From a virus, in the IMG/VR virus record IMGVR_UViG_3300006803_000079, positions 1-27,295 of that record: a stretch of DNA of 27,295 nucleotides. One strand, written 5' to 3'. The number at the start of each line of letters is the position of its first letter. Within the stretch, counting starts at the first letter, position 1. The notes below the pieces were generated by a model. It was not told the DNA's origin and searched no databases. It saw only the letters and a program-made list of their open reading frames with translations. Below, one piece after another: positions 5,143 to 12,797 of this stretch. The position numbers and the translations under genes were made by a program.

Positions 5143-7174
5143 CCCATGGCCTCGTCATTTCATTTGATTCTAAGTAGTGCCACACCGCCTGTCCGGGCAC
5201 GGCATGTGTCTTAACTATGTTACCTTTGTACTTCTGTACATAACTGACGGCACTTCTTGCCGACTTTTCTCCGCTCGCCATCTTGGCATTGCTCAAAGCC
5301 TCTCGTGCCAAGATCTCCAGTTCCTTTCTCTTGTAGAACTTTGTGCTGCTCATGGCGTTCACCACCACATCAGCAATCTGCACTTCATCCTCTTCGCTTA
5401 GTTGCGGCCTAGTGTTGCGCTGCGTAAACTCGTTGACCTGCCACAAGCCCTGCTCAAAGTCGAAGTTAGCCAGATGTTCTTTGGGCTCCTGTGCATTACG
5501 CGCTTCATAGAAGATAGATACATCAGGCTTCTGACCACTGAGCTTGATGCCAGAGTCGAACCATCCTGCGAACACGGAGCCACCTCGAGCAGACATAAAC
5601 GACTTATCATCTGCCCGCTCTTTACCTGTATGGTGGGCGAGGATCACGGCAACGTCGTTCAACTCCATGAGCATATCGACTCTGTCCATGAGTTTGCGTA
5701 TCTCTGTGTTGGAGTTCTCTTCACCATCAAAGAAGTTGATGATGGGGTCAATCATGACGATGTCTGGGTTGTGGAATGCGATCTCATCAGAGAACGCTTG
5801 GATGTCTTGGTCTTTCATCAGGTTCTTGCGCAGACGCCCACTGATGATCAGGTTGTTGTGCCCCATGCGGATGAGGTCATCGTCCCCTGCGAACCGCTTG
5901 TAATACGTTTCGATACGGCGTTTCAAGAACTCTGCGATGATCTCTGCCTGAAACCACATCACCTTGAGTGGGCGACTGAACGGCACATCCATGAAGTCGG
6001 TGCCTGTTGTTGCACCTGCTGCGAATGCACCAAGCCAGTTTGATTTACCTATCTTTGGCTTACCGAGGAGCAGCACCCGGCTCTTCTGAAATATGAATGC
6101 ATCACCCCAGTACTGGTCGATGCCATCGTCGTTCATGTCATACCATTCAGCTGCACTGAACGGTTGCAGTCCGAGCGGGCCTTGTTCTGGCTTCTCTTCG
6201 CCTTCTCGCTTCAGTTCATCCAGTGGATCTTCTTGTGACTGAATCTCTTTGAGATCTTCATTGATATCTGTCTGCCACTTAGATGTCTGCCACTGCATGA
6301 CACCTGCATCGACATCGTCTGGGTGCCGTTTAATGTGGCCACTTACAATGCTGATGGTAGTGCGTGTGACTTCGATCAAGTCCATGGGTGGGAAGCAGGT
6401 CTGGTTCCAATCCTGCGCTTTGATCATGACCTCGCGCATCCCCCAGCCTTCTTTCACCCACTTGCCGACCAAGCGTGCCAGGGTATCGTTACGACTGCCC
6501 TCTTGCTTGGGGTCTTCGGTCAGCTTCTCGCGTATGCTTTCGACCTTGCCACCGTTGTTGTACATGTGGACTTTCTGCAGATCGTCTTGCAGCAGCACGG
6601 GAAGATCTTCCATGCTGGACATGGGATAGTTCTTATCGAACTCAATGTTGTAGCCATGGCTGGGCGCGACCATGATGTATCCACCATCGCCTCGTATGTC
6701 GATCTTGTTGAGGCCCACGCTGTTGCGGATCAGTTCACTGCCGAGTGAGTAGAAGTAATGCACGCCACCGCGAGGTGACGTTTGTTTGAGTGGGGTACGG
6801 CTGATGTTGCCTTCTTCAACCCAATCAACTGCTTCATCCTTATCGACATCGACCACGGCGAACGTAATGCCTGTTATCGCTGCCCAGTTAGCGGATGGAT
6901 ACTGGGAGTGCCACTGCTGTATTTCATCGCGTGACGGTTGAATCTTTTGATAGTGCTGCCACTTGACTCGTGGTGTCTTGGCCCACTTGGCTTTGAGTGC
7001 ATCTTCGGTATCGAAGGGATGCCGGGTTCTGAAGTATTGCGGCACTGCCTCTGTTGGTGAGCCACATGGGATGATGTGCATCCCGTTCTCCCACATGTCG
7101 CTAAGCAGTTCTAGTTTTGCTTCGGGTGCGAGTTCAGAGCCGTTGACCCCTGATGGTAGGAATGATGGCATCAT
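5135..7174 (-). CDS. Primase-polymerase / RecA-fold helicase fusion, 679 aa
   Basis: Probable replication initiator that makes primers and unwinds DNA. The N-terminal part is a bifunctional primase/polymerase (Prim-Pol) domain: VDVD with metal-binding Asp109 and Asp111, SPRGGVH (133-139), and DIRGDGGYIMVAPS (159-172). Residues about 225-285 resemble the PriCT linker. The C-terminal part is a RepA/AAA_25-type hexameric ATPase: Walker A GKPKIGKS (371-378), Walker B IVMIDP (472-477), and LAHHTGKE (512-519). This order is known from phage and plasmid replication proteins. ATG 7174 forms a TAATG junction with the preceding stop. No DNA polymerase gene is visible in the window, so elongation probably uses a host enzyme or one encoded outside. 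Confidence 0.88.
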   Translation of the reverse strand: MMPSFLPSGVNGSELAPEAKLELLSDMWENGMHIIPCGSPTEAVPQYFRTRHPFDTEDALKAKWAKTPRVKWQHYQKIQPSRDEIQQWHSQYPSANWAAITGITFAVVDVDKDEAVDWVEEGNISRTPLKQTSPRGGVHYFYSLGSELIRNSVGLNKIDIRGDGGYIMVAPSHGYNIEFDKNYPMSSMEDLPVLLQDDLQKVHMYNNGGKVESIREKLTEDPKQEGSRNDTLARLVGKWVKEGWGMREVMIKAQDWNQTCFPPMDLIEVTRTTISIVSGHIKRHPDDVDAGVMQWQTSKWQTDINEDLKEIQSQEDPLDELKREGEEKPEQGPLGLQPFSAAEWYDMNDDGIDQYWGDAFIFQKSRVLLLGKPKIGKSNWLGAFAAGATTGTDFMDVPFSRPLKVMWFQAEIIAEFLKRRIETYYKRFAGDDDLIRMGHNNLIISGRLRKNLMKDQDIQAFSDEIAFHNPDIVMIDPIINFFDGEENSNTEIRKLMDRVDMLMELNDVAVILAHHTGKERADDKSFMSARGGSVFAGWFDSGIKLSGQKPDVSIFYEARNAQEPKEHLANFDFEQGLWQVNEFTQRNTRPQLSEEDEVQIADVVVNAMSSTKFYKRKELEILAREALSNAKMASGEKSARSAVSYVQKYKGNIVKTHAVPGQAVWHYLESNEMTRPWDE

Positions 7175-7407
7175 TAAATTATCCGCTGCACGATCCTGTT
7201 TTTGTTTTCATCTGTTCCAGATTTGACCTTCATGTCCAATGACTTTGCTGCAATCCTGATGGAGTGATAGACATAACCCTTGGGGTCTTCCTCTTTGCTG
7301 AGCACAAAGCTGTCGCCAATTTCCATGTCTTTCAAAAGCGTTTGCCATTTACCTGCCCCCCTTGCGGGGTGAGGCGGTAGCTCGAGGTTTTTTTCAATTG
7401 TCTTCAT
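7174..7407 (-). CDS. Small hypothetical protein, 77 aa (DUF7303-like)
   Basis: First gene of the minus-strand replication operon. ATG 7407 is used because the product then starts MKTIEKNLELPPHPARG, as in related small phage proteins; ATG 7434 is also in frame and would add nine residues. The pattern is a proline-rich beta start, then KDMEIGDSFVLS, a helix, and a basic C-terminal strand. The same layout is seen in the protein at 10225-10452, and I recall it from the DUF7303 family; the function is unknown. It ends in a TAATG overlap with the primase-helicase. Confidence 0.6.
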   Translation of the reverse strand: MKTIEKNLELPPHPARGAGKWQTLLKDMEIGDSFVLSKEEDPKGYVYHSIRIAAKSLDMKVKSGTDENKNRIVQRII

Positions 7408-7434
7408 GACCTTTCGCCTATTGGAAAGTCGCAT

Positions 7435-7540
7435 TCTCTATGAGGTTCTTTGATCATGCAATAAAAAAGTGAAATTAATTGTTGCAATGAAATGGTTGGT
7501 GAACTACTGTGCACTTCAGTAGAGATGAGATGAGATTGAA
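7435..7540. promoter_or_regulatory. Divergent promoter region
   Basis: The only place where two gene blocks diverge, so promoters for both the minus-strand replication operon and the plus-strand recombination operon should lie here. The centre is AT-rich (7460-7490). TTGCAA occurs on both strands near 7482-7497; a minus-strand reading gives TTGCAA and TTTATT 16 bases apart. No candidate is a strong sigma70 match. An operator-like inverted repeat is listed separately. Confidence 0.45.
7504..7522. promoter_or_regulatory. Operator-like inverted repeat
   Basis: CTACTG (7504-7509) and CAGTAG (7517-7522) form a perfect 6-base inverted repeat with a 7-base centre, 19 bases ahead of the start at 7541 and inside the divergent promoter region. 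The size suits a dimeric helix-turn-helix regulator. A second copy was not found nearby, so this is a candidate only. Confidence 0.35.
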
Positions 7541-7975
7541 ATGAACGAGCGGATTAAGAATCTAGCTTTGCAACTGCATGGCGCGAAAGAAAAGAAGCAA
7601 GAGGTCGAGCGACATATCAAGTCGGTTGAACGCGAGCTCCTAGACCAGAAAGAAGTAAGTCAACTTCTACTCCCCCTGAACAATGAGGGCGGCGAAAGAA
7701 CCCAAGACGGCATAACTGTTGAGATCAAGCGTGAACACGTTTGGGATCAGTTTTTGTTGGATGAGATTCTGGAGTCAATGCCACGAGAATCGTGGCCCTC
7801 GTTTGTAGCCCAAGTTACGAATTACAAGGTAGACATGCGCGGCTTTACTGCGTGGGCTATGGCTCACCCAGACGAAGCTGGGCGTTGGCATGCCTGTCAT
7901 TCGATCAAGCTTGGCAAAGAGCGGGTCAAGTCGATTGACCCAGATAAACTTAACCAACCAGAAGAGGAGGTGTAA
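7541..7975 (+). CDS. Hypothetical protein upstream of the Sak4-like ATPase, 144 aa
   Basis: Starts the plus-strand recombination operon. The first 40 residues form a charged coiled coil (NLALQLHGAKEKKQEVERH). The middle has a short beta hairpin (DGITVEIKREHVWD), and the C-terminal half contains FTAWAMAHPDEAGRWHACHS. The arrangement resembles small phage proteins that sit just ahead of a RecA-like ATPase (DUF7173-like, from memory). The stop lies two bases before the ATPase start. ATG 7541 is preceded by GAGATGAGATT. Function unknown; a recombination accessory role is inferred from context. Confidence 0.65.
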   Translation: MNERIKNLALQLHGAKEKKQEVERHIKSVERELLDQKEVSQLLLPLNNEGGERTQDGITVEIKREHVWDQFLLDEILESMPRESWPSFVAQVTNYKVDMRGFTAWAMAHPDEAGRWHACHSIKLGKERVKSIDPDKLNQPEEEV

Positions 7976-7977
7976 CT

Positions 7978-8760
7978 TTGAGTTTACTCAATCAAGTTAC
8001 TACCCATCGGGAGATCAATCCTGATGTGACCATGCCCCCTGTACGGATGAACATCCAAGGTACAGATGGTATTGGTAAGTCCACGTTTGGAGCGAACGCT
8101 CCTGACGCTATCTTCATACAAGCGGAAGACGGCCTGTCTTTCATCAACGCTGCACGGTTTCCCCAGGCGAACACTTGGGAAGAGATCTTGGAGCAGGTGA
8201 AGACCCTGGCCATGGAAGAGCATGGGTACAAGACAGTTGTCTTGGATACTACTGATGCTGCAGCCAAGCTTGGTGAAGCGAACGTCTGTGAGAAGAACGG
8301 TTGGTCATCGGCGGCAGACCCCAAAGCAGGATACGGTGCGTTTTACGTTGCCGAAGAGAATGCTTGGTTGAACCTGTTGAATGGCCTGAACGTATGCTTC
8401 CAGCAGCGTGGCATGAATGTGATTCTATTGAGTCACGTTGCATCTAAGTCGTACAAGGATCCAGAACTGGAACCTTATGATCGATGGGAGATGCGTTGCA
8501 ACAAGAAGGTGAATGCCCTGATCAAGGATTGGGTTGACTTCAACTTGTTCGCAAACTACGAAACCACCTTGATCAAAGATGGTCAGAAGGCTCGCGGTGT
8601 GAGCTACGGCAACCGAGGTTTATTTACCAAGTTTGCTGCAGCGTATGACGCAAAGTCTCGCTTAGATCTTCCATCGAAGATCGAATTCTCTTGGCAATCA
8701 TTTGCAGATGCTTATGGCGCTGCTCTTGGTCTGCCAGTAAACAATAACGAAGCCGCATAG
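7978..8760 (+). CDS. Sak4-like RecA-fold ATPase, 260 aa
   Basis: A single-domain P-loop ATPase of the AAA_24 / Sak4 type, a phage counterpart of RecA/Rad51 that assists strand annealing and exchange. Walker A is GTDGIGKST (28-36), Walker B is KTVVLDTTD with Asp90, and VILLSHVASK marks the strand ahead of the sensor region. The start is TTG 7978, with a very strong site GAGGAGGTG (7965-7973); no ATG near the N-terminus is better placed. It is followed after eight bases by a single-strand binding protein, the usual Sak4 neighbour. Confidence 0.85.
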   Translation: MSLLNQVTTHREINPDVTMPPVRMNIQGTDGIGKSTFGANAPDAIFIQAEDGLSFINAARFPQANTWEEILEQVKTLAMEEHGYKTVVLDTTDAAAKLGEANVCEKNGWSSAADPKAGYGAFYVAEENAWLNLLNGLNVCFQQRGMNVILLSHVASKSYKDPELEPYDRWEMRCNKKVNALIKDWVDFNLFANYETTLIKDGQKARGVSYGNRGLFTKFAAAYDAKSRLDLPSKIEFSWQSFADAYGAALGLPVNNNEAA

Positions 8761-8768
8761 GAGGAACC

Positions 8769-9260
8769 ATGGGCTTATTAGATCAAGGTATCGATGTCAG
8801 TAACATCGACGAGTCAGGAGGCGGGGTATCAGAACCCATGCCAGCTGGCGAGTACACCTTAGCTGCGGCTGTGTACAGCGAGGAGACTTCAAAGGCAGGT
8901 AATCCATACCTGAAGGTGGAGTACAACGTCGTTGGGCCTAGCTATGCAGGTCGTAAGATCTGGGAGAACTTCACGCTGACTCATGCTGTAGGGCTGGGAC
9001 GGTTGAAGTCTTTCATTAATGCGACGGGTGGTGATGCAACGCAGACTGTCAATACTGACATGATGCGCGGAGCCATGGGTAAGCAGTTCACTGCACAAGT
9101 GGCCATCGAAGAAGGCAACAATGGTTACGCAGCTAAGAACAAGATCTCTTCTTTCAAGAGCGGATCTGCTCCTGCGGCTGTGCAACCACAAGCGCCACAA
9201 CAGGCACAGGCAACCCCTGCGCCAGGCTTGAACACCGCCAATGTAGATTGGAATGGTTAA
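8769..9260 (+). CDS. DUF669-type single-stranded DNA-binding protein, 163 aa
   Basis: Probably coats single-stranded DNA for the recombinase and helicase. MPAGEYTLAAAVYSEETSKAGNPYLKVEY at about 24-52 (an OB-fold-like start), then GRKIWENFTL and the LGRLKSFINATGG helix fit the DUF669 pattern. Residues 130-158 are a flexible A/P/Q-rich tail, as in many single-strand binding proteins, ending NVDWNG. The start ATG 8769 follows GGAGGA. It forms a unit with the Sak4-like ATPase. Confidence 0.8.
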   Translation: MGLLDQGIDVSNIDESGGGVSEPMPAGEYTLAAAVYSEETSKAGNPYLKVEYNVVGPSYAGRKIWENFTLTHAVGLGRLKSFINATGGDATQTVNTDMMRGAMGKQFTAQVAIEEGNNGYAAKNKISSFKSGSAPAAVQPQAPQQAQATPAPGLNTANVDWNG

Positions 9261-9312
9261 GGGCTAGGGCTTGGGACTCATCACCCATCCAGCACGTTCC
9301 CGTCCGTGTGCC

Positions 9313-9482
9313 CGAAGGCGGGACTTCAATGGAAGTTATTTATGAGCAGTGCAAAAGATATTTTTATAGTCCCAAAGGACTATGTTTTTCGCCCACTTGG
9401 TTGGAGACAAAGCACCATAGTGGTCGATGGAAAAACTATTTACCTGTCATTCAACACCGTCAAGGTGGTCGAAGGCGGGACT
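9313..9482 (+). repeat. 13-bp direct repeat pair bracketing a small gene
   Basis: CGAAGGCGGGACT is found exactly at 9313-9325 and 9470-9482. The first copy lies ahead of the 54-residue gene at 9342, the second near that gene's end, where it encodes part of VEGGTD. The pair may mark insertion of a small cassette or may be chance. The 81-base gap 9261-9341 around the first copy holds no other gene or clear hairpin. Confidence 0.5.
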
Positions 9483-9506
9483 GATAAACCCCAAAGCAAG
9501 GAATAG
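9342..9506 (+). CDS. Small hypothetical protein, 54 aa
   Basis: ATG 9342 has GGAAG (9331-9335) six bases ahead, making it better than the GTG at 9306, which has no site. The product is a small basic beta-rich protein (KDIFIVPKDYVF, STIVVDGKTIYLSF). Its stop is two bases before the next start, and it is separated from the single-strand binding protein gene by 81 bases. No family recognised. Confidence 0.55.
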   Translation: MSSAKDIFIVPKDYVFRPLGWRQSTIVVDGKTIYLSFNTVKVVEGGTDKPQSKE

Positions 9507-9508
9507 AA

Positions 9509-10225
9509 ATGGAACTACATTCTGAAAAGACATTGCGCTTTGCGCGTAATGCGTTGAAATCTCATGTGGCAACAATGGCGGCTGACCACGGTATAAAAGA
9601 ATCTACGGCTCGAGCCAACATCTCAAATTCAATTGGAGTTGATCCAAGCTCAATCAGGCAGTTTGTAAACGGCGAGATCGTTAAACCTGCTCTGAAAACC
9701 ATGCAGAAGTATGTGACCTGGCTGGCAAACAACCCTGAATCTCAAGACTTTGATGAAAGAGACGTAGAGCGCGGCAACAGAATGCCTACTAAAGAGGAAT
9801 TGCGTCAAAAAATTACGCGGCTTCGGGATGACCTCGATCATGCACAATCATACATGCAGGAACTACGAGAAAAGCGTGATGAACTTTTGGACAGACACCA
9901 AGCTGCTCATCCTGAAAACTCTTACTGGATGCAGAATTCAGAGGCGCTGATTGAGATCTCTACTGGCTGTATGTATGAAGCAGACAATGTGCGCAAACGT
10001 GTCTGCACGATACCGATACCGATGCTGCAGGGTAATTGGAGATGGGATCAGGAAGAAGAGACCCGCGAAGAAAACAATGCGCGACGAGAAAAAGCGTTGT
10101 CAGAAAGTTTCGGCAAGGTGTATCAGTTTGCGAGATCGATCACTGAGTTGTACTCCAACCTTGGTGGCTGGCCTGATGATGAAGTTATCGTGGACGTTAG
10201 GTTCCAAAACATTGAGGGCATGTGA
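9509..10225 (+). CDS. Hypothetical HTH and coiled-coil protein, 238 aa
   Basis: The N-terminal 75 residues look like a helix-turn-helix domain of the HTH_3 type: IKESTARANISNSIGV, then SSIRQFVNGE, whose S-x-[IV]-x-x-[FW]-x-x-G-E pattern is typical of the recognition helix and following turn. A long charged coiled coil follows (about 95-140, LRQKITRLRDDLDHAQSYM), then a C-terminal domain with Trp and Cys residues that I do not recognise. ATG 9509 follows AAGGAATAG. A regulator or DNA-binding replication accessory is likely; it could act on the divergent promoter. Confidence 0.65.
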   Translation: MELHSEKTLRFARNALKSHVATMAADHGIKESTARANISNSIGVDPSSIRQFVNGEIVKPALKTMQKYVTWLANNPESQDFDERDVERGNRMPTKEELRQKITRLRDDLDHAQSYMQELREKRDELLDRHQAAHPENSYWMQNSEALIEISTGCMYEADNVRKRVCTIPIPMLQGNWRWDQEEETREENNARREKALSESFGKVYQFARSITELYSNLGGWPDDEVIVDVRFQNIEGM

Positions 10226-10452
10226 TGAAAGACACCGAAACCATTCACAGCGACATCCCGCTGCCAATAGAGAAGCGTGGTAAGTCTTCTAGGTGGGACA
10301 AGTTTGTTGGCATCGAAGTCGGTCAGTGTGTGTTTGTGGATAGCCGTAAAGAAGCTAACTCGTTGAAGATTTACTTATCTAGGCACGGCATGAAAGTGGC
10401 AACGCGCAGCGTGGATGGTCAATTTGGGGTTTGGAGAGTGGCTGATGAGTGA
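10225..10452 (+). CDS. Small hypothetical protein, 75 aa (DUF7303-like)
   Basis: Starts in a TGATG overlap with the preceding stop (GTG 10222 is one codon upstream) and has GAGGG at 10214-10218. The product has SDIPLPIEKRG, then FVGIEVGQCVFVDS, a helix, and a basic C-terminal strand ending FGVWRVADE. This matches the layout I associate with DUF7303 and with the protein at 7174-7407 of this phage. Function unknown. The next gene starts inside its last codons. Confidence 0.65.
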   Translation: MKDTETIHSDIPLPIEKRGKSSRWDKFVGIEVGQCVFVDSRKEANSLKIYLSRHGMKVATRSVDGQFGVWRVADE

Positions 10453-10726
10453 TCACGCAGGTCTGATCAATGGCTCTACTGGAGAACCGTTAAGCATCAA
10501 AGAGGATGTGGTCAATCACCCCGGACACTACGCGAAGGGCGGTGGCATAGAGTGCGTTGAGGCAATCAAAGCGTCGATGTCCTCTGACGCCTTCAAAGGG
10601 TATCTTAAAGGTAACGTCATGAAGTATGTCTGGCGTTATGAAAACAAAGGCAAGCTAGAAGACTTGCAGAAAGCCAACGTCTATTTGGGTTGGCTGATCA
10701 AGGAGGAAACTGATGGATCATCATGA
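10445..10726 (+). CDS. DUF3310 family protein, 93 aa
   Basis: VNHPGHYAKGGGIECVEAI, then KGYLKGNVMKYVWRYENKG and LEDLQKANVYLGWLI match the DUF3310 signature (HPxHY, GNxxKYxxRxxxK, DLxKAxxYL). Members are sometimes annotated as nucleotide kinases, but the biochemical role is not settled. ATG 10445 lies in the last codons of the preceding gene, with GGAG at 10433-10436; an in-frame start at 10415 is unlikely. It overlaps the next gene by 14 bases. Confidence 0.85.
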   Translation: MSDHAGLINGSTGEPLSIKEDVVNHPGHYAKGGGIECVEAIKASMSSDAFKGYLKGNVMKYVWRYENKGKLEDLQKANVYLGWLIKEETDGSS

Positions 10727-10970
10727 AGAGTTTGATTTCAGCTGGCAGAGCGAAGAGCACGAAGTTGCGGCAGAGGCGCTGGCATTGTTTGTGAAAGCGA
10801 TGAGAAAGAGAGACATCTCAGAAGATGTTTTGATGGAAGTTCTTTTTGTCGCCGCGTTTACATATCACTTGCACTTTACTGATCGTAGCTCCCTTCGCAG
10901 GTTGGTTGATGACGGCATGCTTGCAGTGGTGGATCCTGATTCATCAACAGAGGAAAGGATATGTCATTAA
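10713..10970 (+). CDS. Small acidic hypothetical protein, 85 aa
   Basis: ATG 10713 has AAGGAGGAA (10700-10708), a very strong site, inside the DUF3310 gene. The product is acidic and largely helical (EEHEVAAEALALFVKAMRK), with a hydrophobic middle (VLMEVLFVAAFTYHLHF) that is too charged at its edges to call a membrane segment. Its last ten bases overlap the next small gene. No family recognised. Confidence 0.6.
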   Translation: MDHHEEFDFSWQSEEHEVAAEALALFVKAMRKRDISEDVLMEVLFVAAFTYHLHFTDRSSLRRLVDDGMLAVVDPDSSTEERICH

Positions 10971-11125
10971 ATGAAAACCAACACGCCGTAAGAGAACAGG
11001 CTGTGCTTCGTATCTTACATCGTCACAACCTATCACCGTGGGCCAGAACGTACTGGGCACGCACTTATTCAGGACTAAAGAGGGCCAGGCATGCAGCTAA
11101 GGTATTACCAGCAGGACGCCATTGA
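10961..11125 (+). CDS. Small basic protein, 54 aa
   Basis: This short frame fills the gap before the helicase gene. ATG 10961 follows AGGAAAGG (10950-10957), a strong site. The product is rich in Arg, His and Ala, with LHRHNLSPWARTYWARTY and KRARHAAK, which suits nucleic-acid binding. It overlaps the preceding gene by 10 bases and the helicase gene by 35 bases. Without it there would be a 120-base gap in an otherwise gap-free operon. I do not recognise the sequence, and a translated leader for the helicase is an alternative. Confidence 0.5.
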   Translation: MSLNENQHAVREQAVLRILHRHNLSPWARTYWARTYSGLKRARHAAKVLPAGRH

Positions 11126-12797
11126 TGCGGCGTTTCATTGGTTCGACACTCAAGATACGAACCCTTTAATTGTTTTACCCACAGGCTCTGGCAAGACTGT
11201 TGTCTTTGCCTCAATGATCAAGAAGATCTTTGAAGACAATCGTGACAGCCGTGTGTTGATCCTTGCTCACAGGCAGGAGCTAATCAGCCAGGCAGATGAA
11301 AAGCTAAAGACCGTATGGCCTTGTGCACCCAGTGGGTTGCTGGCTGCAGGGTTGAAACAGTTTGATTCGCACGAGCCTATCGTGATCGCTAGTCGGGATA
11401 CCCTGGCCACACCAAGCAGGTTGATGGACGCAGGTCAGTTCGACTACATCATCGTGGATGAAGCCCATCATGTTGGGCCAGAGAAGAACAGTCGGTATCG
11501 GAAGATCTTTGATCACTTCGACTCAACACAGTATTACGCACCAAAAGTCTTGGGCGTGACGGCAACACCGTATCGCATGGGCCAAGGGTTCATTTACGGG
11601 TTGGACGATCACTTCTTTGGAGGTGTGGCCCATCGGGTCACCATCCCGGAGCTAATCAAAGCTGGATATCTGTGCCGACTGTCGGCTTATCAGGTGGCGT
11701 CTGAGGCGGTGATCGATGCATCTACTGCCAGGGTCAAGTTCAAAGGTGGTGACTATCGTGAGTCAGACATTGAGCACCTCGCCATGGAAGACCAAACCAT
11801 GTTGGCGATTGTCGGCGATTGGATTGATAAGGCGTACAGCAAAGGGCGACTGAGCAGTGTGTTCTTCTGTATCACTGTCGCTCATGCGAACAAGATGTGC
11901 ATGTACCTGCGCAATGCAGGTGTAGAGGCGGCTGTCGTGACGGCAGAAACGCCCAGTGAAGAGCGCAAGAAGATCCTTGAGGACTTTGAGCATGGTGTCA
12001 TCAACGCGCTGTGTAACGTCGCTGTGTTGACTGAGGGCTGGGATGCGCCACGCACAAACTGCATCGCGTTGCTTAGACCGACCAAGTCGCTGGGCTTGTA
12101 TGTGCAGATCTGTGGTCGAGGCATGCGCACTTGGGGTGACAAGAAAGACTGCATGCTGCTGGACTATGGCGAGAACATGCAGCGCCATGGCTGCATCGAT
12201 ACAGCTAGGCCAGAGAAGCCTGATGAAGAAGAATCAACTGAGCCTAAGATCTGGATATGTGACCACTGCTATGCAGTGAATGATATGTATGCCCGCAACT
12301 GTGTCGAGTGCGAAGAGCCTAGATACAGCGTTGAGCAGATGCTTCAGCGTCAGCAAGACTTGTTGAACCAGCTGGAGGAAGAGCGCAAACAGCAAGAAGA
12401 AAAAGACGCCGCTGCAACACGAGAAGCGGCACAGGGCAATGTGCTTTCTGACGAGCTTGAAGAGCCTTCGCAGAAGTTTGAGAAGATCAAAGACATCGAC
12501 TTTGTCTCTGCTCAGATCAAGACATCCAAGAACGGCAACGAGTATCTCAACGTAATGTTCTCCACGCCCGGTGAGTACTGGCCACAGAGCATGCCCATCA
12601 TGCTGGGTATGCACGGTAAAGCGGGAATGGTTGCTACAAAGAAGTGGCGCACTCTGACTAGGCCAGGGACGCCCATAACACATAGCCTCACGCACGCGGC
12701 GGGTCTTGTTAACGAAGACAAAGTCATGAGTCACATCAAACAAATTACTGTAAGAAAGGAGGGTAAGTACTGGAATGTTGTCAGCGTCCATTTTTAA
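11091..12797 (+). CDS. Superfamily 2 DEAD/DEAH-box helicase, 568 aa
   Basis: An ATP-dependent DNA unwinding or remodelling enzyme. Core motifs in order: PTGSGKT (30-36, Walker A), LILAHRQEL (motif Ia), VDEAHHVG (122-129, DEAH box), GVTATPYR (155-162, motif III), LTEGWDAP (313-320, motif V) and QICGRGMR (339-346, motif VI). The closest family layout is the ResIII/Helicase_C group used in phage recombination and replication restart. A four-cysteine zinc ribbon follows (Cys390, 393, 404, 407), then a charged coil and a C-terminal domain of about 110 residues with beta character. ATG 11091 is preceded by AGAGGG (11080-11085). Its end overlaps the nuclease gene by 23 bases, suggesting a helicase-nuclease pair. 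Confidence 0.9.
   Translation: MQLRYYQQDAIDAAFHWFDTQDTNPLIVLPTGSGKTVVFASMIKKIFEDNRDSRVLILAHRQELISQADEKLKTVWPCAPSGLLAAGLKQFDSHEPIVIASRDTLATPSRLMDAGQFDYIIVDEAHHVGPEKNSRYRKIFDHFDSTQYYAPKVLGVTATPYRMGQGFIYGLDDHFFGGVAHRVTIPELIKAGYLCRLSAYQVASEAVIDASTARVKFKGGDYRESDIEHLAMEDQTMLAIVGDWIDKAYSKGRLSSVFFCITVAHANKMCMYLRNAGVEAAVVTAETPSEERKKILEDFEHGVINALCNVAVLTEGWDAPRTNCIALLRPTKSLGLYVQICGRGMRTWGDKKDCMLLDYGENMQRHGCIDTARPEKPDEEESTEPKIWICDHCYAVNDMYARNCVECEEPRYSVEQMLQRQQDLLNQLEEERKQQEEKDAAATREAAQGNVLSDELEEPSQKFEKIKDIDFVSAQIKTSKNGNEYLNVMFSTPGEYWPQSMPIMLGMHGKAGMVATKKWRTLTRPGTPITHSLTHAAGLVNEDKVMSHIKQITVRKEGKYWNVVSVHF

Noticed and set aside
5402-6043. 213-codon plus-strand frame
   Set aside because: Antisense to the ATPase domain of the primase-helicase; starts at TTG with no good site and has cysteine/histidine-rich junk sequence.
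5135-7174. Plain DnaB helicase
   Set aside because: The N-terminal VDVD and SPRGGVH motifs show a Prim-Pol domain, and the ATPase is closer to RepA/AAA_25 than DnaB.
9248-9484. 78-codon plus-strand frame overlapping the 54-residue gene
   Set aside because: Competes with the frame 9342-9506, which has a better ribosome site and ends two bases before the next gene.
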